DNA from: an uncultured Selenomonadaceae bacterium
GTDB taxonomy: Bacteria; Bacillota; Negativicutes; Selenomonadales; Selenomonadaceae
NCBI GenBank assembly: GCA_905236255.1
Contig: CAJOPK010000122.1
Coordinates: 1 to 7,456, forward strand
DNA: 7,456 nt
Reading direction: 5' to 3'
Below the pieces are notes generated by a model, which was given only the letters and a program-made list of their open reading frames with translations, did not search any database and was not told the DNA's origin. Of the stretch, positions 1-5,921 are shown in pieces; position 1 is the stretch's first letter, and every line of letters starts with the position of its first letter. The position numbers and the translations under genes were made by a program.

Positions 1-1
1 A

Positions 2-1294
2 ATTTTTACCGGTTCGGTGATTGCCGTTTTCAGATTTTTGATTGACGAAGCCGACGAATTTCGTCCGGCTTTTTTTTCGGATTTCAATTCGCCGGAGAAA
101 ATTTTTTTGACAATCGTCTTTTTTATTTTTGTCGCTTATTTTTTGGAAAAGACAATTCAAATTGACGGACAAGTTGCAGGCAGCGGTATTCCTCAACTCA
201 AAAAAATATTTGAAGGTCGGGGAAAAATGAAAAATCCCTTTCGTGCATTGGTTTTGAAATTTTCCGCCGCAACTTTGGGAATCGGCGCGGGTATGTCGCT
301 GGGCAGAGCCGGATTGAGCGTACAATTCGGGGCATTTGCGGGAAGTTTTCTGAACCGGATTTTTTTTGCAAAACTGCCGGGACTTCCGAAAAATCACGGG
401 GAATCCGAAATGAAAATTTTGTTGACCGCCGGAGCCGGAGCCGGATTGGCGGCGGTATTCAATGCGCCGCTTGCCGGATTGATTTTTTGCATTGAAGAAC
501 TTCACAAAAAATTTACTCCGGAAGTTTTAATCGCAACCGTAACCGCAACAATTTCCGCATCGGCAATGACCGATTTGGTTTTCGGAGTCCGTCCGATTTT
601 TGAAACGATCGCGCCGACTTTTTCCGAATTTCCCGGAATAACAAACGCAACGCCTTCCGGAATTTTTTCCGGGATTTATTCCGAACAACCGAAAATTTTT
701 CTCTTTGCGCTGTTTTCGGGAATTTTCGTCGGAATTTTGGGCGCGGCGACGACAAAGACTTTGATATTTTCGCTTGATTTTTACGAAAGATTGAAATGCC
801 GAAACTTTTTTAAATTCCTGATTCCGCTGTCGCTTATTATTCCTTTGGGAATTTTCCTGCCGCAGATTTTGGGTTGCGGCAACGTTTTGGTTGACGATCT
901 TTTGACGGGAAATTTTGAATTGAAATTTTTGATCCTGCTTTTCGCCGGAAAATTTTTATTTACAATGATCTGTTTCGGGACAAATGCGCCGGGCGGGTTG
1001 TTTTTGCCGGTATTGACACTCGGAGCGATTTTCGGAAATATTTTCGGAAGTTTTGGAGTCGCCGAAAATTTTTTCCCGGAAAGTCAAATGTCACTGTTCA
1101 TAATTTTCGGAATGGCGGCATATTTTTCGGCGGTGATAAAAGCTCCGATAACCGGAAGTATTTTGATACCGGAATTGACCGGGCAATTTTCTTTCCTGTT
1201 GATCTTGACGGCGGTATCGGCGGCGGCGTTTTTTTCGTCGGATCTGTGCGGAGGAAAACCGATATTTTCCGCACTTTTGACCGGAAAACGCTGA
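2..1294 (+). CDS. ClC-family chloride channel/transporter, 5' partial, gating Glu replaced by Ala
   Basis: This is an integral membrane anion transporter of the ClC family. The frame is already open at position 2 (residues IFTGS) and the first in-frame GTG (17) falls inside the first membrane helix, so the gene starts before the window. Numbering from that GTG, selectivity-filter motifs are visible: GSGIPQ (Ser56), GRAGLSVQFGA (96-106), FNAPLAGLIFCIEE (Glu161, matching the internal proton glutamate), APGGLFLP (Phe329) and GGKPIFSALL (Phe417). The protein ends just after this last motif, with no CBS or TrkA_C domain. Two key residues differ from E. coli ClcA: the gating glutamate of GREGP (E148) is Ala98, with Pro changed to Leu, and central Tyr445 is Phe417. 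In ClcA, removing E148 abolishes proton coupling, so passive anion conduction is inferred here. It converges with the folate gene, 15 bp apart. The family call is sure; the ion carried is not shown. Confidence 0.93.
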   Translation: MFTGSVIAVFRFLIDEADEFRPAFFSDFNSPEKIFLTIVFFIFVAYFLEKTIQIDGQVAGSGIPQLKKIFEGRGKMKNPFRALVLKFSAATLGIGAGMSLGRAGLSVQFGAFAGSFLNRIFFAKLPGLPKNHGESEMKILLTAGAGAGLAAVFNAPLAGLIFCIEELHKKFTPEVLIATVTATISASAMTDLVFGVRPIFETIAPTFSEFPGITNATPSGIFSGIYSEQPKIFLFALFSGIFVGILGAATTKTLIFSLDFYERLKCRNFFKFLIPLSLIIPLGIFLPQILGCGNVLVDDLLTGNFELKFLILLFAGKFLFTMICFGTNAPGGLFLPVLTLGAIFGNIFGSFGVAENFFPESQMSLFIIFGMAAYFSAVIKAPITGSILIPELTGQFSFLLILTAVSAAAFFSSDLCGGKPIFSALLTGKR

Positions 1295-1309
1295 CCGCCG
1301 ATTCGTATG

Positions 1310-1891
1310 TCAAACTTCGATAACTTTTGACGGAGTAATTATTATATCAACTTTTGAATCATCGGGAGTAACCGGCAAATCTTCAACAACCTGAAAATCA
1401 CAGGCAAGCGCAATTTTTTTCGCGTTTGTCGCAAGTTTCAAAAATCTGTCGTAATATCCGCCGCCGAGTCCGAGCCGATTGCCGTGAATGTCAAAAGCCG
1501 CCCCCGGAACAATTACGCAATCCAATTCGTGAATGTCCGCAAACTTTCTCAAATCCTTGCGAACGGTCAAAATTCCGAAATCCCCGACTTCAAGCGCGTC
1601 AATCGCCGGAAGAATTACCGGGCGAATTGTTCCGCGTCCGACAATAAAAGGAATGGCAACTTTCTTTCCGGCGGCAAAACACTTTTCAAAAAATTCCCTC
1701 AGTTGAATTTCTTCCGGCATGGATTCGTAAGCCATGACGGTTTTTGCGTTCAAATAAGCCGGATGTTCCAAAAGTTTTGAAATTATTCCGTGACTGACTT
1801 TTTTCAATTCTCCATGCGAAATTTCGGATCTGCGCCGGCGCATTTCCTTACGCAACACCTTTTTCCGTTGAAATATTTCTTCTCCCGACAT
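1310..1891 (-). CDS. 5-formyltetrahydrofolate cyclo-ligase (5,10-methenyl-THF synthetase)
   Basis: This cytosolic enzyme of one-carbon metabolism converts 5-formyl-THF plus ATP to 5,10-methenyl-THF, ADP and Pi, returning a stored folate to the active pool. At 193 aa it is normal length for the family. A basic N-terminal helix (KKVLRKEMRRRR, 10-21) is followed by YESMPEE (55-61) and the signature VPGAAFDIHGNRLGLGGGYYDRFL region at 128-151. That last segment holds the glycine-rich nucleotide/folate loop and the GYYDRF motif. The ATG at 1891 has a good ribosome binding site, GGGAGG at 1900-1905, 8 nt upstream. It is the last gene of the 77-aa gene-tgt-yajC operon and starts 16 bp after the yajC stop. 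No terminator is visible in the 15 bp before the convergent ClC gene. Symbols used for this family vary (ygfA, fthC, yqgN), so none is given. Confidence 0.95.
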   Translation of the reverse strand: MSGEEIFQRKKVLRKEMRRRRSEISHGELKKVSHGIISKLLEHPAYLNAKTVMAYESMPEEIQLREFFEKCFAAGKKVAIPFIVGRGTIRPVILPAIDALEVGDFGILTVRKDLRKFADIHELDCVIVPGAAFDIHGNRLGLGGGYYDRFLKLATNAKKIALACDFQVVEDLPVTPDDSKVDIIITPSKVIEV

Positions 1892-1907
1892 GACAACCGC
1901 CTCCCGT

Positions 1908-2198
1908 TCAATTTTCCGCCGGCTTGTCGCTTACGTTGTTGTTGACCGAACTTTTTGCAACCTCTATTTCAACTTTGTCGGCAATTTGCAACTTTATGAT
2001 CTCGTCATCAATTCCGGTGATCGTGCCGTAAATCCCGCCGATCGTCAAAATCCTGCTGCCGACCTTCAAAGAATTGAGCATTTCCTCGCGTTCTTTTTGA
2101 GCTTTTTTTTGCGGGCGATAGAGCAGGAAATAAAAAATTACCAGCATCAAAATTATGGGGCCCCAGCCTGCCATCGCCGCCGCAAATTCATTATCCAT
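1908..2198 (-). CDS. yajC: Preprotein translocase accessory subunit YajC
   Basis: YajC is a small single-span membrane protein that associates with SecDF and the SecYEG translocon. The 96-aa product has a short N-terminus, one hydrophobic helix (about residues 13-27), then the family hallmark YRPQKKAQKE at the membrane-cytoplasm boundary. A small beta-rich domain follows (LKVGSRILTIGGIYGTITGI, then KVEIEVAKSSV). The ATG at 2198 is chosen because AAAGGGGA (2209-2216) lies 10 nt upstream. A further in-frame ATG at 2219 lies inside the end of tgt and would add seven residues (MKGDFKI) without a good binding site. The gene starts 4 bp after the tgt stop, and its ribosome binding site is inside the last tgt codons, so translational coupling is likely. 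The tgt-yajC pairing is common in bacteria. SecD/SecF, often next, are not present here; the folate gene follows instead. Confidence 0.94.
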   Translation of the reverse strand: MDNEFAAAMAGWGPIILMLVIFYFLLYRPQKKAQKEREEMLNSLKVGSRILTIGGIYGTITGIDDEIIKLQIADKVEIEVAKSSVNNNVSDKPAEN

Positions 2199-2202
2199 AA
2201 TT

Positions 2203-3339
2203 TTAAAATCCCCTTTCATAATTCATGAAAAAATCTTCCCGAAATTCGCCGAATCTGTCTTCCAAAATCGACCGGCGCATTTCGGCGGTAAATCTTTGCA
2301 AATATCTCAAATTGTGGAGAGTCAAAAGTCTTAAGCCGAAAATTTCGTCCGTACGAATAAGATGCCGGATATATGCGCGGGTGAATTTGTTTCGGCAGGT
2401 GTAACAATCGCAATCCGATTCAAGAGGCGAAAAATCTTCCGTGTAAGCGGCATTTTTCATGACAAGTCTGCCGGATGCGGAAGTTTTTGGGGAAACCATA
2501 GCCATACCGTTCCGGGCAACTCTTGTGGGGAAAACGCAGTCGAACATATCAATGCCGCGCAAAACTCCCTCAATCAAATGATCCGGAGTACCGACACCCA
2601 TCAAATAACGCGCTTTGTTTTCCGGCAAAAATTTTGTGGAAATTTCCAGCATTTGATACATAAGTTCTTTGGGCTCGCCGACACTCAAACCGCCTATCGC
2701 ACAACCGTCAAAGTCCATCGATCCGATAATTTTTGCACTTTCTTCCCGCAAATCGGCATACATCCCGCCCTGTGCAATCCCGAAAACCCCCTGCGTCGGC
2801 AAAGTCGCCGCCTTCAAACATCTTTCCGCCCAGCGATGAGTCCTTTCGGTCGAACTCTTTGCATAATCGTAATCGGCGGGGTAGGGAATACATTCGTCAA
2901 AAGCCATTGCAATATCGGAGCCGAGTGCCTGCTGTACTTCGATTGAAACTTCCGGCGAAAGAAATTTTTTCGATCCGTCGATATGCGAATTGAAAGTTAC
3001 GCCTTCTTCGGTAATTTTCCGGAGCGCGCCCAAGCTGAAAACTTGAAAGCCGCCGCTGTCCGTCAAAATTCCGCCGTTCCACTTCATAAAATCGTGAAGT
3101 CCGCCGGCTTTTTTCACAAGTTCCGGACCGGGACGCAAAAACAAATGATAAGTATTCGACAGAATTATTCCAGCGCCGAGTTCTTTCAATTCGTCCGGAG
3201 AAACTCCCTTGACGGTTGCCTGAGTTCCGACCGGCATAAAAATCGGCGTGGGGAAATCTCCGTGCGGCGTGTGCAAAATTCCGGCTCTTGCGCCGGTTGC
3301 CGCGTCTTTGTGTATGAGTTCGTAAGTTACCGCACCCAC
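2203..3339 (-). CDS. tgt: tRNA-guanine(34) transglycosylase (queuosine pathway)
   Basis: Tgt replaces guanine-34 in the anticodon of tRNA-Asp, -Asn, -His and -Tyr with preQ1, the first tRNA-bound step of queuosine synthesis. Numbering the 378-aa product from GTG 3339, the general-acid aspartate is D94 in LTDSGGFQVFSL. The nucleophile is D267 in GIDMFDCVFPTR, and GGLSVGEP (216-223) shapes the base pocket. Zinc ligands are C310, C312, C315 and H342 (CDCYTC, then LHNLRY). All expected catalytic and metal residues are present and the length is normal. The frame stays open to a TTG at 3357, but the GTG at 3339 is preferred: GGAAGGTGA (3347-3355) sits 8 nt before it, and the protein then begins close to where other Tgt proteins begin. 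It is the second gene of a four-gene operon, between a 77-aa unknown gene and yajC. queA is not in the window. Confidence 0.97.
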   Translation of the reverse strand: MGAVTYELIHKDAATGARAGILHTPHGDFPTPIFMPVGTQATVKGVSPDELKELGAGIILSNTYHLFLRPGPELVKKAGGLHDFMKWNGGILTDSGGFQVFSLGALRKITEEGVTFNSHIDGSKKFLSPEVSIEVQQALGSDIAMAFDECIPYPADYDYAKSSTERTHRWAERCLKAATLPTQGVFGIAQGGMYADLREESAKIIGSMDFDGCAIGGLSVGEPKELMYQMLEISTKFLPENKARYLMGVGTPDHLIEGVLRGIDMFDCVFPTRVARNGMAMVSPKTSASGRLVMKNAAYTEDFSPLESDCDCYTCRNKFTRAYIRHLIRTDEIFGLRLLTLHNLRYLQRFTAEMRRSILEDRFGEFREDFFMNYERGF

Positions 3340-3346
3340 AAATTTT

Positions 3347-3355
3347 TCACCTTCC
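3347..3355 (-). promoter_or_regulatory. Ribosome binding site deciding the tgt start
   Basis: GGAAGGTGA on the minus strand matches the anti-Shine-Dalgarno sequence well and lies 8 nt from GTG 3339. It would overlap the alternative TTG start at 3357, which has no comparable site. This supports the shorter Tgt. Confidence 0.7.
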
Positions 3356-3359
3356 AAAT

Positions 3360-3593
3360 TTATTTTTCATCTTCCGATTTTGCGACAAAAGAAATCTTTT
3401 TTCCTATAAAACATTCGTTACCGGTATTTTCGACAAAAACACATTTGAGCCCGTAATCCAAAGTACAGGAATAATATTTGTCGTCAATCATAAATCCGGC
3501 GGGTTGAAGATTTTCCCCGACCCCGTCCAAAATCAGACCGCGCAGATTGTTTATTTGAAAATCGTCAAGTATCAGATATTCGTTTTCATTCAT
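3360..3593 (-). CDS. Small conserved-context protein of unknown function, first gene of the tgt operon
   Basis: I do not recognise this 77-aa protein. It is acidic at the N-terminus (MNENEYLILDDFQ) and predicted soluble, with no signal peptide or membrane helix. The middle and C-terminal parts alternate hydrophobic and polar residues (GFMIDDKYYSCTLDYGLKCVF, then KKISFVAKSEDEK), which suggests a small beta-rich fold. Cys residues flank the central hairpin-like stretch (CTLDYGLKC), with one more further on (NECF). The ATG at 3593 has AAAGGA 9 nt upstream. A strong promoter lies about 30 nt further up, and tgt follows the stop after 20 nt, so the gene is very probably real and co-expressed with tgt. 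It has base composition similar to its neighbours. A role in tRNA modification or secretion would be a guess from position only. Confidence 0.75.
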   Translation of the reverse strand: MNENEYLILDDFQINNLRGLILDGVGENLQPAGFMIDDKYYSCTLDYGLKCVFVENTGNECFIGKKISFVAKSEDEK

Positions 3594-3629
3594 TTCAAAT
3601 CGTCCTTTATGCGTATTTGTTTATATTAC

Positions 3630-3658
3630 ATTATAATCAATTCCGACGTATTTTTCAA
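3630..3658 (-). promoter_or_regulatory. Sigma-A type promoter of the 77-aa gene-tgt-yajC-folate operon
   Basis: On the minus strand, TTGAAA (3653-3658), a 17-nt spacer and a perfect TATAAT (3630-3635) lie upstream of the ATG at 3593. Transcription would start near 3623, giving a leader of about 30 nt. The -10 is a full match and the -35 matches five of six positions. No operator-like repeat is obvious around it. Confidence 0.8.
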
Positions 3659-3731
3659 ATTTTAACGGCGCATTTTGAAATATAGTCGCCAAAAGTGATA
3701 AATGTAATGAAGAAAATTTGTTCATCTCGAT

Positions 3732-3755
3732 AAGAAAAAACTCCCGGAAGGGAGC
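3732..3755 (-). terminator. Rho-independent terminator of the rsmD-coaD-sepIVA-like operon
   Basis: On the minus strand, CTCCC-TTCC-GGGAG (3741-3754) forms a 5-bp GC-rich stem with a 4-nt loop. It is followed at once by six T residues (3735-3740). It lies about 35 bp after the stop of the coiled-coil gene at 3790 and before the promoter of the next operon, so it separates the two units. Confidence 0.75.
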
Positions 3756-3789
3756 GGTAAAATAATTGTATTTCCGGCTTTTTGGTTTG

Positions 3790-4413
3790 TCATAAAGGCT
3801 GTTGATCCTGATTATAGGGTACTTGCTGATTGTAAGGTTGAGATTGTTGCGGTTGTTGTTGCTGATATTGCGGTTGCGGATAAGGTTGTTGTGCCGCCTG
3901 TTGACTCATCTGCAATTTTGCCTGTTGCAAAATCTGTCGTGCCTGTTCAAGTCCCGCCTGTGCCGTTTGAACACCTTTAAAAGTGTCGGTGACGTGTGCA
4001 ATAAGTCGATCAAAGACCTGATTGGCATATCTGTCCGCATCGTCTTGAAGTTGCCGCGCATTTTTTTGGGTGCGCTCGATAATTTCGCTTTCCTGCTGTT
4101 GCGCCTGACTCAAAACCATTCGCGCCTTATCCCTTGCCTGAATTACTATGTCGTTTTCGTCAATAAGCTGTTCGGCTTGGATTCGTGCCTGTTTGATGAT
4201 GTTGTCCGCTTCCTGTTGAGCCGTTTTGACTATGGTATCTTTCTCGCGCATAATCTCGCTTGCGCGCTCCAATTCTTGGGGTAAATCCCGGCGCAAATCT
4301 TCGACAAGGTGAATGAGTTCGTCCTCGTCCAAAATTGTTTTGCCGGTCAGCGGCACATGAGACGCGCCCGCCACAAGATTTTCTATTTTGTTCAGGGTAT
4401 CGCGTACTGCCAT
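3790..4413 (-). CDS. SepIVA/DivIVA-like coiled-coil protein with Gln-rich C-terminal tail
   Basis: This is probably a cytoplasmic coiled-coil protein of the SepIVA/DivIVA-like group, linked in Actinobacteria to septation and envelope growth. Numbering 207 aa from ATG 4413, residues 1-50 form a conserved-looking N-terminal domain (VPLTGKTILDEDELIHLVEDL, 20-40, then LPQELERA). Residues 50-125 are a long Ala/Glu/Gln coiled coil with repeats such as AQQEADNIIKQARIQAEQ. Residues 126-160 are a helical segment (DRYANQVFDRLIAHV). From memory, this order and several phrases match mycobacterial SepIVA, and a related gene also follows coaD in Streptomyces; no alignment was run. Residues 171-207 are low complexity, with 18 Gln among 37, plus Pro, Tyr and Asn. 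ATG 4413 is preferred over GTG 4425 because GAGGAAG lies 11 nt before it and touches the GTG. Proteins of this kind are sometimes called ATPase subunit H or F0 subunit b from coiled-coil similarity alone. It ends the rsmD-coaD operon. Confidence 0.85.
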   Translation of the reverse strand: MAVRDTLNKIENLVAGASHVPLTGKTILDEDELIHLVEDLRRDLPQELERASEIMREKDTIVKTAQQEADNIIKQARIQAEQLIDENDIVIQARDKARMVLSQAQQQESEIIERTQKNARQLQDDADRYANQVFDRLIAHVTDTFKGVQTAQAGLEQARQILQQAKLQMSQQAAQQPYPQPQYQQQQPQQSQPYNQQVPYNQDQQPL

Positions 4414-4443
4414 ACTTTTATACACTTCCTCATTCAGTTATTT

Positions 4444-4923
4444 TCAACCCGGACATTTGGATTGAAGAGCAAATTCCACACACTCCGGAACAAGTCCGTG
4501 AACGTCGCCGCCGAAATGTGCAAGTTCACGAACTCCGGAAGAACTTATAAACAAAAATTCCGGTGCCGTCAACAAAAAAATTGTATCCGCCTCCGGTGCA
4601 AGGTGCCGGTTCATTTGCGCCTTGTTCACCTCATACTCAAAATCTGCGGCGGAACGAAGTCCGCGAATAATTATGTTTATGTCATTTTTCTTGATGTAAT
4701 CGGAAACAAGTCCTTCACTGGAATCGACGATCAAATTGTCAATGTGGACGGTCGCCTCGCGCAAAAGATCCACGCGCTCCTCCAGATTGAAAAGGGATTT
4801 TTTCTTGTCGTTCATGAAAACGCAGACAATCAATTCGTCAACCATTTTGGCGGCACGTTCAAAAATATCGACGTGTCCGTTAGTTACCGGGTCAAAACTT
4901 CCCGTACAAATTGCCTTTTTCAT
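4444..4923 (-). CDS. coaD: Phosphopantetheine adenylyltransferase
   Basis: CoaD is the penultimate enzyme of coenzyme A synthesis, transferring AMP from ATP to 4'-phosphopantetheine to give dephospho-CoA and PPi. The 159-aa product is full length. It has the nucleotidyltransferase motif TGSFDPVTNGH at residues 8-18, including the T/HxGH-type histidine. The IIRGLRSAADFEYE segment (84-97) carries the phosphate-binding Arg, and the ISSS segment (125-128) is near the end. All catalytic features are present. ATG 4923 has AAAGGAG (4931-4937) 7 nt upstream, and this site overlaps the rsmD stop, so the two genes are tightly coupled. The coiled-coil gene follows after 30 nt without a terminator. The rsmD-coaD pair is widely conserved in bacteria. 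Confidence 0.97.
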   Translation of the reverse strand: MKKAICTGSFDPVTNGHVDIFERAAKMVDELIVCVFMNDKKKSLFNLEERVDLLREATVHIDNLIVDSSEGLVSDYIKKNDINIIIRGLRSAADFEYEVNKAQMNRHLAPEADTIFLLTAPEFLFISSSGVRELAHFGGDVHGLVPECVEFALQSKCPG

Positions 4924-4935
4924 ATTACTGCTCCT

Positions 4936-5493
4936 TTAATCTGTTTTACAAAAAACATCTGCGGCGGTCGTATGACCGTAATTTATTTTTCGGATACAAT
5001 TCAAGTCCGGCGGAACTCCGGCAACAATTTCGTCAGCGCCGTGTTCGACGACGATAATTCCGTCGGTTTTTAAAATATTCAATTCGGAAACAAGTTTCAA
5101 AGTTTTTTCGGTAAGTCCCTTCTTGTAAGGCGGATCCGCGAAAATCAGATCAAATTGTTTTTGTCCGGAAAGTTTTTTCAAAGCCGGTTCAAAATCCGAT
5201 TTCAAAATCTTGCAAGCGTCCGAAAACTTTGCCCGCGCCGCATTTTCCGCAATCAATTCCGCCGTCGCCGAATCAATGAAAGTCGCGAATCTTGCTCCGC
5301 GTGAAACACTTTCCAAACCCAAAGCACCCGTTCCCGCAAAAATATCCAACACGTTTTCGACTTCGGAAAAATTTGTCATTCCGTTCAAAATGTTAAAGAT
5401 TGATTCTTTTACGCGGTCGCCGGTCGGTCGCGTGGACAATCCGGACGGGGTTTTTAATTTCAAGCCCTTTGCCGTTCCCGTTATTATTCTCAT
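4936..5493 (-). CDS. rsmD: 16S rRNA (guanine(966)-N2)-methyltransferase
   Basis: RsmD methylates G966 in helix 31 of 16S rRNA during 30S assembly, using SAM. The 185-aa product is the usual length. It begins with MRIITGTAKGLKL and the conserved PSGLSTRPTGDRVKESIFNIL region (16-36). It has a SAM-binding motif I (LDIFAGTGALGLES, 49-62) and the catalytic DPPY motif near residue 120 (FADPPYKKG). The ATG at 5493 overlaps the stop codon of the upstream tnpB remnant as TAATG. The local ribosome binding site is weak (GCGAG, 7 nt away), so translation may depend on ribosomes finishing the remnant frame. It is the first housekeeping gene of the rsmD-coaD-coiled-coil operon. Besides a weak candidate at 5531-5536 (TAGAAT, poor -35), the only clear promoter upstream belongs to the insertion element. 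Confidence 0.96.
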   Translation of the reverse strand: MRIITGTAKGLKLKTPSGLSTRPTGDRVKESIFNILNGMTNFSEVENVLDIFAGTGALGLESVSRGARFATFIDSATAELIAENAARAKFSDACKILKSDFEPALKKLSGQKQFDLIFADPPYKKGLTEKTLKLVSELNILKTDGIIVVEHGADEIVAGVPPDLNCIRKINYGHTTAADVFCKTD

Positions 5494-5870
5494 TAAAACA
5501 CTCGCAATCTTTTTACAAACAATTTTACAAATTCTATTTCTGCCGATTTGTGAATGTACTCCGACCTACAGAGGTCGGAGCTTCCTGCTTCAACGACCGC
5601 CGCACAACAGCAAGTATTGCGTCTTACACAATCTCCACAGGCGTAAGTTCCTACATAATATCTGTCGGATAAGTTACACAATGCAAGACTGTCAACTTCT
5701 TTTAACCACTCAAACTCTTCTTTGTATTTTGCGGGGGTCATATAAATTTTGTTTTCCAATCTGTCCGAAAGCATACGATTATGAACAAAGCGAACGCAAC
5801 CGAAAGTTTTGGTAAAATATTTCTCCCGTTCGGGTGTCGGATAAATTCTAAATTTGTATGCCTTGTTCAT
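5493..5870 (-). pseudogene. tnpB: Internally deleted tnpB (IS200/IS605 OrfB) remnant
   Basis: This 125-aa open frame joins the two ends of a TnpB protein. Residues 1-66 match the usual TnpB N-terminal domain (MNKAYKFRIYPTPEREKYF, FGCVRFVHNRMLSDRL, YMTPAKYKEEFEWLKEVDSLAL). Residues 72-104 (VGTYACGDCVRRNT, VVEAGSSDLCRSE) resemble tails found at the very end of many tnpB genes, as I recall them. Full TnpB proteins are roughly 350-450 aa. Everything between, including the RuvC-like nuclease centre and the zinc ribbon, is missing, which implies a deletion near residue 67-71. Residues 97-104 are encoded by the right-end hairpin, and the last 17 or so residues are probably flanking DNA read through to a TAATG overlap with rsmD. 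The start has a near-perfect ribosome binding site (GGAGGTGG, 5875-5882) and a consensus promoter. No nuclease activity is possible, but the frame is intact and probably expressed. Confidence 0.82.
5559..5580. repeat. Right-end hairpin of the IS200/IS605-type remnant
   Basis: CTCCGACCT-ACAG-AGGTCGGAG is a perfect 9-bp inverted repeat with a 4-nt loop, inside the 3' part of the tnpB remnant. Its position just before the presumed element end fits the subterminal hairpin bound by TnpA, and also the 3' portion of an omega-RNA in TnpB systems. It is not followed by a T tract, so a terminator is unlikely. Confidence 0.72.
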
Positions 5871-5892
5871 AATTCCACCTCCACATAATTTG

Positions 5893-5920
5893 ATTATAAC
5901 TTTTACTTCGCCTTTGTCAA
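5893..5920 (-). promoter_or_regulatory. Consensus sigma-A promoter of the tnpB remnant, probably also serving rsmD-coaD
   Basis: On the minus strand a perfect TTGACA (5915-5920) and a perfect TATAAT (5893-5898) are separated by 16 nt. The ribosome binding site GGAGGTGG and ATG 5870 follow within 25 nt. No terminator is seen between this promoter and the end of the coiled-coil gene. A transcript from here would run through rsmD and coaD to the terminator at 3732-3755. Confidence 0.8.
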
Positions 5921-5921
5921 T

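Noticed and set aside
2199..2219. Upstream ATG at 2219 for YajC
   Set aside because: It lies inside tgt with only a weak site upstream, while ATG 2198 has AAAGGGGA at a workable distance and gives a typical YajC N-terminus.
2362..2946. A 194-codon plus-strand open frame inside tgt
   Set aside because: It is antisense to tgt, whose catalytic and zinc motifs are all intact, and it has no translation signals.
3340..3357. TTG start giving a 384-aa Tgt
   Set aside because: The strong ribosome binding site overlaps these codons and is correctly spaced for GTG 3339. The extra six residues are not expected from family length.
4309..5073. A 254-codon open frame on the plus strand across coaD and rsmD
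   Set aside because: It is antisense to two certain genes. The translation has no recognisable motif, and the frame crosses gene borders with no ribosome binding site or promoter.
5559..5580. Right-end hairpin as a transcription terminator
   Set aside because: The stem is perfect, but no T tract follows on either strand and it lies inside an open frame leading into rsmD.
5210..5815. A 201-codon plus-strand open frame over rsmD and the tnpB remnant
   Set aside because: It is antisense to rsmD motifs and to the TnpB N-terminus and spans the element junction, so it is a shadow frame.
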